A stretch of DNA of 64,000 nt from DASXMT01 sp963803065 (GTDB taxonomy: Bacteria; Actinomycetota; Acidimicrobiia; Acidimicrobiales; RAAP-2), in assembly GCA_963803065.1 (NCBI GenBank), contig CAWDKW010000012.1:62001-126000 (forward strand), given 5' to 3'. A model generated the notes under the pieces. The model did no database searches. It was given only the letters and a program-made list of their open reading frames with translations, and was not told the origin of the DNA. Both the position numbers and the translations under genes were made by a program. Below, piece by piece: positions 17,121 to 24,757 of this stretch (position 1 is the first letter of the stretch; each line of letters opens with the position of its first letter).

Positions 17121-19070
17121 ATGGATGCCGTCGACGCCGGCCGCTCGGTGCTCGTCTCCGCCCCCACCGGTTCAGGGAAGACGGTGGTGGCCGAGTACGC
17201 GGTGGCCCGGGCCGTCGCTCAGGGTGGGAAGGCCTTCTACACCACCCCGCTCAAGGCCCTCTCCAACCAGAAGTTCGGCGACCTCGCCGCCCGCTACGGG
17301 AAGGAGCGGGTCGGCCTCCTGACCGGCGACGTCTCCCACCAGCCCCACGCGCCGGTGGTGGTCATGACCACCGAGGTGCTGCGGAACATGCTCTTCGCCC
17401 GGGCCAGGGTCCTCGACGGCCTGGCCGTGGTCGTGCTGGACGAGGTCCACTACCTCCAGGACCCCTACCGGGGCTCGGTGTGGGAGGAGGTGCTCGTGCT
17501 GACGCCGCGCACGGTGACCTTCGTCTGCCTCTCGGCCACGGTGGCCAACGCCGAGGACTTCGGTGCCTGGCTGACGTCGGTGCGGGGCCCGACCCGGGTG
17601 GTGGTGGAGACCCACCGACCCGTCACGCTGCAGCACCACTACGCGCTGGCCGAACGGGGACGCGACGGCCTCACCGTCCTCCCCCTGTTGACCGACGGTC
17701 GGCCCAACCGGGAGGGGATGGCGCTCGACGAGCGCCGGCGCCGCAACCCCCGCAATCGCCTCCGGGCCCCGCGGCGGACCGAGGTGGCCGAGTACCTGGC
17801 GGCCCACGGCATGCTGCCTGCCATCACCTTCATCTTCAGCCGGGCCGCCTGTGACGACGCCACCCAACAGTGCCTGCGCGACGGGCTCCGGCTGACCTCG
17901 TCCGAGGAGCGCGGCCGGATCCGGGAGCTGACCGAGGCGGCCGTGGAGGGGCTGTCCGACGACGACCTCCGCACCCTCGGCTATGGGCCGTGGTCGGCCG
18001 CCCTGGAGGCGGGCATCGCCCCTCACCACGCCGGCCTGGTGCCGGCCTTCCGCCAGGCCGTCGAGTCGTGCTTCTCGGCCGGCCTGTTGAGGGTGGTGTT
18101 CGCCACCGAGACGCTGGCACTGGGGATCAACATGCCGGCCCGCACGGTGGTGGTCGAGCGCTTCGCCAAGTTCCGGGGCTCGGAGACCTCGCCGCTGACG
18201 TCGGGCGAGTACCAGCAGCTGACCGGCCGGGCCGGCCGGCGGGGGATCGACACCGTCGGCCATGCCATGATCCTCTACTCGGCCGCGACCACCTTCACCA
18301 CCGTGGCCCGCATCGCCGCCGCCCGCCCGCCCGATCTCCGCTCGTCCTTCCACCCCACCTACAACCTGGCCGTCAACCTGGTGCGGCGCTGGTCCGAGGA
18401 GGAGGCCCACGACCTGCTGCGCTCCTCCTACGGGCAGTGGCAGGCCTCCTCGGGATCGGTCTCCCTCCCGGCCCAGCTCGACCGGCGGCTGGCCGTCCTC
18501 GGCTCGCGTGGCTATGTCGACGGCTGGCGGTTGACCGACACCGGTGCCGCCCTGGCCGCCATCTACCACGAGTGCGACCTCTTGGTGGCCGAGGGTCTGG
18601 GGCAGGGCCTCTTCGACGGCCTGTCGCCCGCCCGCCTGGCCGGGGTGGTCTCCGGCCTCACCTTCGAGGCCCGGCGGCGCGAGGACGAACCGCCCCTCCC
18701 GAGGGACCGGATCAGCGCCGAGCGGCTTGCCGCCCTGGCCGAGCTGGCCCAGGGGCTGCGGGCCGAGGAGCGCCGCCACGGCCTGCCCCGGACCCGCCGG
18801 CCCGACCCGGGGCTGGCCCGGTCGGTCACCCGGTGGGCGGAGGGCGGGCTGCTCTCCTCGGTGCTGGCCGACTGCGAGGTGGCCCCGGGCGACTTCGTCC
18901 GCAACGTCCGCCAGCTGATCGACCTGCTCCGCCAGTTGGCCCAGGTGGCGCCCTCGCCGCCGACAGCCGAGGCGGCCGAGCTGGCCGTCGCCCTGCTCCG
19001 CCGGGGGGTGGTGGCGGCCAACGACCCCGCACTCTGGGGATCCGCCACTGACCCGGTCCCCCGGCCGTAG
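17121..19070 (+). CDS. helY: Ski2/Mtr4-like DEVH-box helicase (HelY family)
   Basis: ATP-dependent RNA/DNA helicase of the Ski2-like superfamily 2. Motifs in order: I SAPTGSGKT (residues 13-21), Ia TTPLKALSNQKF, II VVLDEVHYLQD, III SATVAN, then HHAGL, and VI QLTGRAGRRGID. The C-terminus resembles a DSHCT domain. At about 650 residues it is shorter than mycobacterial HelY (about 900). ATG 17121 is the first canonical start, but the Q-motif-like sequence just upstream in the same frame (LGFPPDAYQLEAMDAV) looks coding. No ATG, GTG or TTG precedes it before the in-frame stop at 17001-17003, so the true start may be an ATC at 17049, right after tatC. Confidence 0.9.
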   Translation: MDAVDAGRSVLVSAPTGSGKTVVAEYAVARAVAQGGKAFYTTPLKALSNQKFGDLAARYGKERVGLLTGDVSHQPHAPVVVMTTEVLRNMLFARARVLDGLAVVVLDEVHYLQDPYRGSVWEEVLVLTPRTVTFVCLSATVANAEDFGAWLTSVRGPTRVVVETHRPVTLQHHYALAERGRDGLTVLPLLTDGRPNREGMALDERRRRNPRNRLRAPRRTEVAEYLAAHGMLPAITFIFSRAACDDATQQCLRDGLRLTSSEERGRIRELTEAAVEGLSDDDLRTLGYGPWSAALEAGIAPHHAGLVPAFRQAVESCFSAGLLRVVFATETLALGINMPARTVVVERFAKFRGSETSPLTSGEYQQLTGRAGRRGIDTVGHAMILYSAATTFTTVARIAAARPPDLRSSFHPTYNLAVNLVRRWSEEEAHDLLRSSYGQWQASSGSVSLPAQLDRRLAVLGSRGYVDGWRLTDTGAALAAIYHECDLLVAEGLGQGLFDGLSPARLAGVVSGLTFEARRREDEPPLPRDRISAERLAALAELAQGLRAEERRHGLPRTRRPDPGLARSVTRWAEGGLLSSVLADCEVAPGDFVRNVRQLIDLLRQLAQVAPSPPTAEAAELAVALLRRGVVAANDPALWGSATDPVPRP

Positions 19071-19082
19071 TGTGATCCGGGC

Positions 19083-20729
19083 ATGTTTCCCTACGCCGTC
19101 GAGACGTTCACCTCCGCAGAGGAGGACATCCTCCGGCGGTACTGCACAAACCTCCACCTCCCCGTCTTCGCCTTGGTCAACCTGCCCGAGGTGGTCAAAG
19201 GGGCCCTCTTCGCCCGCTACTCGCGCTCGCCCAAGAGCCTCCGCCGGCTGTTCCTCGACGAGTTCGTGGGCGAGCTGGACATCACCGGCGATGCCACCGT
19301 GGACGCCACCGTCGGCCTCAAGCGGGCCGAGGACCTCTACGAGAGGGTGTTCCTCGAGTACGGCGATGATTCGGTGGCCCAGCTGGGTGGCGTCCACCTG
19401 GCCTGCGAGCAGGCCTCCAACGTCCTGACCAAGGTGCTCGAGCGGGGCCGGCTCATGGCCTATCTCGAGCAGTCCACCCGCTACATCGCCTATGACAGCC
19501 GTCTGAGCACCGGTCACTACCGCTACTGCCGGGACCCGGGGCTGCTCGAGTCCCCGCTCGGGGCCAGGTACGTAGGCGAGATGGACCGCATGTTCGACAC
19601 CTACGGCGAGCTCCTGACCGAGGTACAGGCCTGGCTGACCCAGCGCCATCCCCGTCAGGCCGGCGATTCCGACTTCGTCCACCGCCGGGCCGTGCGGGCC
19701 AAGGCGCTCGATGCCCTGCGCGGCCTGCTGCCGGCCGGGTCGCTGTCCAACGTGGGCATCTACGGGACCGGTCAGTCCTACGAGATGTTGCTCCTGCGCA
19801 TGCGCTCGCACCCGCTCCCCGAGGCCCGCAGCTATGCGGCCATGATGCTCGACGAGCTGCGCAAGGTCATCCCGTCGTTTCTCCAGCGGGTCGACCGGCC
19901 CGAACGGGGCGGGGAGTGGTCGAGGTACCTCGAACAGGTACGGGACGAGACGGCCCGCACCGTGGAGCGCCTCTTCCCCGACCTGGTCGAGCCGGCGACC
20001 CCCGCCGGTGGCCCGTCCGGTGCGCCGTCGGTCGACCTGGTCGACTTCGATCCCGACGGCGAGGAGAAGGTGATCGCTGCCATCTGCTATCCGAATGCCT
20101 CCGCGTCGGAGGCGGAGATCCTGCGCCGGGTACGCAGGCTCGGCGCCGACGAACGGCGGTCGCTGGTTCTCGGCTACGTGGGGGAACGGTCCAACCGTCG
20201 CCACCGACCGGGGCGGGCCTTCGAGCGCACGTCTTACCGATTCGACGTGGTGACCGACTATGGCGCCTTCCGGGACCTGCAGCGCCACCGGATGCTGACC
20301 ATCGAGTGGCAGCCGCTCGGTCCGTCCCTCGGTTACGACGTGCCCGACGTGGTCGAGGAGGCGGGCGTGGCCGAGCGGTACACGGCCTCTCTGGAGCGCT
20401 CCCGCGAGCTCCACGAGGCGCTGGCCCCCGTGTTCGCTGTGGAGTCGGCCTATGCCGTGGCCCTGGCCTACCGCATCCGCTACTCGATGGACATGAACGC
20501 GCGCTCGGCCATGCACGTGGTGGAGCTGCGCTCGAGCCCCCAGGGCCACCCTGCCTACCGGTGGGTGGCCCAGGAGATGCACCGCCTGATCGCAGAGCGG
20601 GCCGGTCACCGTCTGCTGGCCGAGGCCATGTCGCACGTCGACTACGGGGAGCCCGAGCTCGAGCGGTTGGAGTCGGAGCGCCGCGCCGAGACCCGACGGG
20701 CGGCGGGCAGAATTCCTTCACCACCCTGA
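19083..20729 (+). CDS. tandem ThyX-like protein (flavin-dependent thymidylate synthase homologue)
   Basis: 548 residues, about twice the usual ThyX, and apparently two fused ThyX-like domains. The first has RGRLMAYLEQSTRY (residues 121-134) at the place of the ThyX RHRxxSxNExSxRY motif. The second has RHRMLTIEWQ (from residue 401), followed by SMDMNARSAMHVVELR, which matches the conserved NARSLMNFLxLR segment of ThyX. ThyX methylates dUMP using FAD, NADPH and methylene-tetrahydrofolate. Because neither motif is complete, that activity is uncertain. ATG 19083 lies 9 nt after TAGTGT (19068-19073), which includes the helicase stop codon, so the gene may be leaderless. Confidence 0.8.
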   Translation: MFPYAVETFTSAEEDILRRYCTNLHLPVFALVNLPEVVKGALFARYSRSPKSLRRLFLDEFVGELDITGDATVDATVGLKRAEDLYERVFLEYGDDSVAQLGGVHLACEQASNVLTKVLERGRLMAYLEQSTRYIAYDSRLSTGHYRYCRDPGLLESPLGARYVGEMDRMFDTYGELLTEVQAWLTQRHPRQAGDSDFVHRRAVRAKALDALRGLLPAGSLSNVGIYGTGQSYEMLLLRMRSHPLPEARSYAAMMLDELRKVIPSFLQRVDRPERGGEWSRYLEQVRDETARTVERLFPDLVEPATPAGGPSGAPSVDLVDFDPDGEEKVIAAICYPNASASEAEILRRVRRLGADERRSLVLGYVGERSNRRHRPGRAFERTSYRFDVVTDYGAFRDLQRHRMLTIEWQPLGPSLGYDVPDVVEEAGVAERYTASLERSRELHEALAPVFAVESAYAVALAYRIRYSMDMNARSAMHVVELRSSPQGHPAYRWVAQEMHRLIAERAGHRLLAEAMSHVDYGEPELERLESERRAETRRAAGRIPSPP

Positions 20730-20762
20730 CCAGGGGGACCGGGGGGCGCCGCTGGTCAGGGT
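20723..20762 (+). terminator. hairpin terminator after ThyX-like gene
   Basis: A perfect 11-bp stem (ACCCTGACCAG at 20723-20733 with CTGGTCAGGGT at 20752-20762) and an 18-nt G-rich loop overlap the stop codon region. A small CGAG-AAAA-CTCG hairpin follows. There is no U-tract, as is common in actinobacteria. Confidence 0.6.
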
Positions 20763-20885
20763 CGAGAAAACTCGCTTGACGACGACCCCGGGCCATGGCC
20801 TATCGTTCGCCTCAGTCCCAGTTACCCTACGGAAGCATCGTGCGAGCCTGCATCGCCGAGACGACCCGCGGGGGGATGCTGTGAG

Positions 20886-20991
20886 AGGCGGAGGGAGGCC
20901 TTGGGGTTCGAGTAGAGAACGCTTCTTCGGCCGGCGGCGTGTGCCACTGGAGCGGGGAAATGGTGCCAAAGAACCCCGGGCCCTGCCGCCT
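20886..20991 (+). other. candidate structured RNA in 440-bp gene-free region
   Basis: The stretch 20730-21173 has no convincing gene. Inside it, the arm at 20886-20909 can pair with the arm at 20971-20991 over about 20 bp, allowing small bulges (GGGGTTC with GAACCCC, then GGCC with GGCC, then AGGCGG with CCGCCT). The arms enclose about 60 nt that contain smaller helices. A possible promoter lies upstream (TTGACG at 20776, TATCGT at 20801, spacer 19). It matches no SRP, RNase P, tmRNA or riboswitch signature I know. Strand is inferred from the promoter and the neighbours. Confidence 0.35.
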
Positions 20992-21173
20992 GGACGAGGT
21001 AGCTCGACCGATCGTCATCTGGCCGTTGCGGGTCGCCACGCCGGTCGCGCCGGCACCCGTTGGACCGTTGCCGAATCCCTTTCCGCCATGCCCCTGTCAG
21101 GCACGGCTCGACCTGTACGAACGCTGCTCCGGACCGTCTATGCTCCCGCCCAACTCACCATTGAAGGGCCGAT

Positions 21174-21635
21174 ATGCCGCAAGAACTGGACGACGTGGAA
21201 GAACCAAACGGGCTGGCCGAGGACGACCTCGACGAGTTGGAGGACGATGACGACCTGATCGAGGACGAGGACGTCGCGCTGGTCGACGAAGACGACGACG
21301 ACGTGGTGGTGAAGGACGAGCCCGACGCCGACGCGGAGGATGTGGCCGTCCCGGTTGTTGCGCCGTCCCCGGCCGACGACGAGGAGAGCGACGAGGAGGA
21401 GGAACCCGAGGACGAGGATGTCGAGGCCAGCTTGGACATGATCCTCAAAGAGCGCTTGGTCGTCGAGGAGGAGCCCGAGGACGAAGAGGCGGTCGAGACG
21501 GACGAGAAGGCGGACGGCGTCGAGCGGGTGCTGCCCAAGCAGCCCGACGAGTTCGTGTGCCGGTCGTGTTTTCTGGTGAAGCACCCCAGCCAGCTGGCAG
21601 ACGCGGACAAGATGCTCTGCCGAGACTGCGTCTGA
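21174..21635 (+). CDS. DUF4193-family acidic zinc-ribbon protein
   Basis: Actinobacterial conserved protein of unknown function. The C-terminus VLPKQPDEFVCRSCFLVKHP...MLCRDC holds two CxxC pairs that would form a zinc ribbon, and matches the DUF4193 signature (PKQxDEFxCxxCFLV). Here it is preceded by an unusually long, almost purely Asp/Glu-rich N-terminal half, giving 153 residues against about 100 in mycobacteria. ATG at 21174 begins 14 bp before a downstream GC-rich acidic tract; no strong ribosome-binding site is seen. The following gene is 15 bp downstream and likely co-transcribed. Confidence 0.85.
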   Translation: MPQELDDVEEPNGLAEDDLDELEDDDDLIEDEDVALVDEDDDDVVVKDEPDADAEDVAVPVVAPSPADDEESDEEEEPEDEDVEASLDMILKERLVVEEEPEDEEAVETDEKADGVERVLPKQPDEFVCRSCFLVKHPSQLADADKMLCRDCV

Positions 21636-21649
21636 GAGGGGAAGTCCCC

Positions 21650-22255
21650 ATGGAGCCGGAGGCGCACGAGCCCACGACAGTGAGCCAACGCCTCATGGAC
21701 ATCTTCGTCTTCGCACCGGCGGGCCTCGTGGTGACCGCGGTCGAGGAATTCCCGCGGCTGGTCGAGCGGGGCCGCGAGCGCGTCACCGGGCGGGTCACGT
21801 CCGCTCGGACCGTCGGGTCCTTCGCCGTCTCCGCCGGGCGCCACCGGCTGCGCCAGCGGGCCGACGATCTCCGCCATGACCGGGAGAGTGCCGGCGCCCC
21901 GGTCCCCGACGAGCCCGACAGTCCGGCCACGGCTGTACCTACCGAGGGCCCAACCGCGGCGACACTCCCCGATGGCCCGGTGGTACGGGCCGCGTCGACC
22001 CCGAGCCGGTCGGCCAGTCCGGAGAACGCGGACGACGGGATGGCGCCGTCGGTGGACAGCGCTCCGGCGGTCGACGGCGCTCCGGCGCCGTTGGCCATTC
22101 CCGGGTTTGACACCTTGTCGGCGTCCCAGGTGGTGCAGCGACTCGATGGCCTCACTCCCGATGAACTAGCCGCGGTCCGGGCTCACGAGTCGGCCCATCG
22201 AGGTCGCCGGACTATCCTCAACCGCGTCGAGCAGCTATTGGACGAGCGCTCGTAG
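21650..22255 (+). CDS. lipid-droplet-associated-like protein
   Basis: A 201-residue protein with a short amphipathic/hydrophobic N-terminus (LMDIFVFAPAGLVVTAVEEF), a basic region, a Pro/Ala/Asp-rich linker and a C-terminal helical motif (TLSASQVVQRLDGLTPDELA...TILNRVEQLL). The same plan is found in actinobacterial proteins annotated as lipid-droplet associated, whose C-terminus has an LxxLSxxQLRxxLRxLSxxDL motif. This assignment is by resemblance only. ATG at 21650 follows GAGGGGAAG. The gene lies 15 bp after the DUF4193 gene. Confidence 0.55.
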   Translation: MEPEAHEPTTVSQRLMDIFVFAPAGLVVTAVEEFPRLVERGRERVTGRVTSARTVGSFAVSAGRHRLRQRADDLRHDRESAGAPVPDEPDSPATAVPTEGPTAATLPDGPVVRAASTPSRSASPENADDGMAPSVDSAPAVDGAPAPLAIPGFDTLSASQVVQRLDGLTPDELAAVRAHESAHRGRRTILNRVEQLLDERS

Positions 22256-22309
22256 CCCAACGGGAGCCACGACCGCGGCGGGTCGGGTCACCGTTGCCGA
22301 GGAGGACCG

Positions 22310-22792
22310 GTGGAAGCAGTACGGAAGGCCGAACCGGGCGACGCACCCGAGCTCGCCGCCCTGTCGGCGGCGTGCGCCGATGCCCTGGCCCACCAGCGGG
22401 GCGGCTCTCTGCTGCTGGCCGATCAGCGACCATCGCCGGTCGGAGCCTTCGAGCCCGAGGCCTTTGCCTCGCTGCTGGGCGATGCAACTCGTCTGACCCT
22501 GGTCGGGACGATCGACGACGTGGTCGTTGGCATGGCGATCGGCCGGATCGAGACGCTGAGGGACGGTAACCGGCTCGGCCGGATGGATGGCTGCTATGTC
22601 GATCCCGGTGCCCGGTCCATCGGTCTCGGCCATCTGCTCATCGACTCGCTCATGGCCTGGTTCGAAGCGGAGCACTGTGTCGGAGCGGACGGCATCGCCC
22701 TCCCAGGCGACCGGGACGGGAAGAACTTCTTCGAGTCGGCCGGCTTCAAGGCTCGCCTGCTGGTCATGCACCGCGTCATCGAGCCGGGCTGA
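22310..22792 (+). CDS. GNAT-family N-acetyltransferase
   Basis: Acetyl-CoA-dependent transferase with unknown acceptor. The 160-residue protein shows the GNAT order: substrate-side helices, strand VVVGMAIGRIE, strand GRMDGCYVDPGARSIGLGHLL containing the acetyl-CoA pyrophosphate-binding V-x-P-x5-GLG variant of motif A, and the end GDRDGKNFFESAGFKARLL (motif B). GTG at 22310 has a GAGGAGGACCG ribosome-binding region. It is 12 bp ahead of the NUDIX gene, so probably in one unit. Confidence 0.87.
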   Translation: MEAVRKAEPGDAPELAALSAACADALAHQRGGSLLLADQRPSPVGAFEPEAFASLLGDATRLTLVGTIDDVVVGMAIGRIETLRDGNRLGRMDGCYVDPGARSIGLGHLLIDSLMAWFEAEHCVGADGIALPGDRDGKNFFESAGFKARLLVMHRVIEPG

Positions 22793-22804
22793 CCACTCGG
22801 CGGC

Positions 22805-23209
22805 GTGGGCACGTCCGGACCGGACCCCGCCGTGCGCGGGGTGGGGGCGGTCGCCGTCGTCGACGGCGCTGTCCTCCTGATCAGGCGGGGCCGGGCCCCA
22901 CAGGCCGGTCGATGGTCGGTGCCCGGCGGCCACGTCGAGCCGGGCGAACGACCCGAGGAGGCCGTGGTCCGGGAATTGGCCGAGGAGACCGGGCTCGTCG
23001 GGGTCTGCGGCCCGGTCGTGCTCGATGCCACCGTGGACATCGACGGGACGCGGTACTGGATCACCGACTATGCCGTCACCGTCGTCGACCGCCGCGACCC
23101 GGTGCCCTCCGACGACGCCGAGGCGGCCGCCTGGGTGCCGTTGGACAAGATCGACCGGCTCGATCTGGTCGACGGGCTCGACGTGCTCATCGCCGCTCTG
23201 GGGCGTTGA
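22805..23209 (+). CDS. NUDIX hydrolase
   Basis: Hydrolase for a nucleoside diphosphate linked to another moiety (MutT or ADP-ribose pyrophosphatase type). The Nudix box GGHVEPGERPEEAVVRELAE continues into ETGLVG and fits G-x5-E-x7-REUxEExGU exactly. Other conserved features are the LLIRRGRAPQAGRWSVPGG strand and a C-terminal AAAWVPLDKIDRL. 134 residues, starting at GTG 22805. Convergent with the gene at 23219, which ends 9 bp beyond its stop. Confidence 0.9.
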   Translation: MGTSGPDPAVRGVGAVAVVDGAVLLIRRGRAPQAGRWSVPGGHVEPGERPEEAVVRELAEETGLVGVCGPVVLDATVDIDGTRYWITDYAVTVVDRRDPVPSDDAEAAAWVPLDKIDRLDLVDGLDVLIAALGR

Positions 23210-23218
23210 GCTGAGCGG

Positions 23219-24571
23219 TCAGGCCGAACGCCGGCCCGGTGACGATCGGGCCGGAACCGGGCGCCGCGGCCCCGGCGGTGGTGGGATGGGGATCCCGAGC
23301 AGGCGGGCCAGCTCGGGCACCATCCCCGACGCCTGGCGTGCGGCGGCCAGCAGCGACTCGTCGGCGTCCCGCGGGATCCCGGCCGGCTTGACCGTTCGGC
23401 GCACCGGCGACTCGACGACGACCTCGAGCACGGCCAGCCACTCGGCCGCCGGCGTCTCAGCCGACATGGCCTGACCGGCCAGTTCGGAGAGGCGCACGGC
23501 CAGCTCAGCCGACAGGCGGGCAGCCGGTTCCGGCGGTCGGGCCGAGATGCGCAGGGCGTCGGCGACCCGGCCCTCGTCGAGGGCGGCGGTCATGCGGGCC
23601 ACCCAGGCGTCGCGAAGGGCCGTGACCCGCTGGTCGAGCGAGGTGCGCAACGATGCGGCGAACTCCCGGCCTTCGTCGTCCAGGCTGACCGTGGAGGCCG
23701 AGGCGACGATGGACCGGAGCTCGCGCAGGGCCACATCCTTGCCGGCGCTCCTGGCCGCCGAGGCACGGTCCTTCCAGTTGGCCAGGTTGACCGTGGGCAA
23801 CAGCTCCTCGGCCATGGCCAGCAGTGGCCCCGGTGTCACCTCGGCCCGCCCGTCGGCTCGGGCGCGCTCGTTCTGCTCGTTGATCGCCTGGCGAACAGCC
23901 GGGATGCCACCGCGCAGCAACTGCTCGGCAACCGGCAGTTGCTCGGGCCGCATGCCGGCCAACGCCGCATTGCGGTAGGTGGTGGAGGGTTGCGGGCGGC
24001 TCTGATTGTCCCGGCCTCCCGCTCGCCGGCCGCCCTCCCGCCCGCCCGGCCGGGCGGGACGGTCGCGTCGCCGCTCCTCCGACGGCCCGCCGGTGCGGGC
24101 CCGGCTGTCGCCCCGTGGCGCAGATGACGCCGCCGCCGACTCGCTCCGGCCCCGCCCGCCCGACGGCCGCCGCGACCCGTCGGACCGATCGCGCCCGGCG
24201 CGGTCCCGGTCGCGACGGTCCCGGTCCGGGCGGTCCCGGTCGCGACGGTCCCGGTCGCCGTCCCGGCGCCGCCCCCTGGACTTGGAGGCGAGGACCACCG
24301 ACACGTCGGGTCCCGATCGGGGCGTGCCGATGATCTCGATCCGCTCGACGGGCTTGGGGGTTTCCTTGCCCTTGGGGGGAAGCAGCGCGATGACGTTCAT
24401 GCCATCGAGGGTCGACTCCACCTCGGCGCGCAGGACAGTCCCGACAGCAGTCCCTTCGGGTACGAGCTCGCCGGAGACGGTACCCCGAGGTTGCTTGGCG
24501 CCGGCGGCGCGCCACGTCCAGGTGCCATCCCCACTTCCACTGGTCAGCTCGATCTCGATCTTGTGCGACAT
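23219..24571 (-). CDS. hypothetical protein with Arg/Asp dipeptide-rich linker
   Basis: Not recognised. The 450-residue protein has three parts. An N-terminal region of about 100 residues (MSHKIEIELTSGSGDGTWTW to IIGTPRSG) looks like a small beta-barrel of OB or cold-shock style. A basic/acidic low-complexity linker of about 100 residues has RDRRDRDRPDRDRRDRDR-type repeats. A helical C-terminal half begins at TYRNAALAGMRPEQLPVAEQ. ATG 24571 is chosen because upstream codons look non-coding. The RD-rich linker suggests nucleic-acid binding, but this is inference. Confidence 0.7.
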   Translation of the reverse strand: MSHKIEIELTSGSGDGTWTWRAAGAKQPRGTVSGELVPEGTAVGTVLRAEVESTLDGMNVIALLPPKGKETPKPVERIEIIGTPRSGPDVSVVLASKSRGRRRDGDRDRRDRDRPDRDRRDRDRAGRDRSDGSRRPSGGRGRSESAAASSAPRGDSRARTGGPSEERRRDRPARPGGREGGRRAGGRDNQSRPQPSTTYRNAALAGMRPEQLPVAEQLLRGGIPAVRQAINEQNERARADGRAEVTPGPLLAMAEELLPTVNLANWKDRASAARSAGKDVALRELRSIVASASTVSLDDEGREFAASLRTSLDQRVTALRDAWVARMTAALDEGRVADALRISARPPEPAARLSAELAVRLSELAGQAMSAETPAAEWLAVLEVVVESPVRRTVKPAGIPRDADESLLAAARQASGMVPELARLLGIPIPPPPGPRRPVPARSSPGRRSA

Positions 24572-24757
24572 ACCGGCCGACACGCTACTGCCGCAGGAGA
24601 GGGTCACAGAAACCCTGCGCATAAGGGATGGCTAAGAAGGGAGTAAGAAGCGGGTGAATGAAAGCATTGTAAGGGGGTTCCGGCCGTACTATCGAACTGA
24701 CGTAGCGACGCCGAGGGATCGTGGCTGAGCAGGGGGTACGAGTCGAGGAGGAGCGGG

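Noticed and set aside
17172..20636. Very long minus-strand open frame (over 1100 codons) opposite the helicase and ThyX-like genes
   Set aside because: Its translation is a His/Gly/Arg-rich shadow with no domain, while both plus-strand genes have strong motifs.
20939..21250. 103-codon frame in the gap before the DUF4193 gene
   Set aside because: It overlaps the well-supported DUF4193 gene out of frame and shows random composition.
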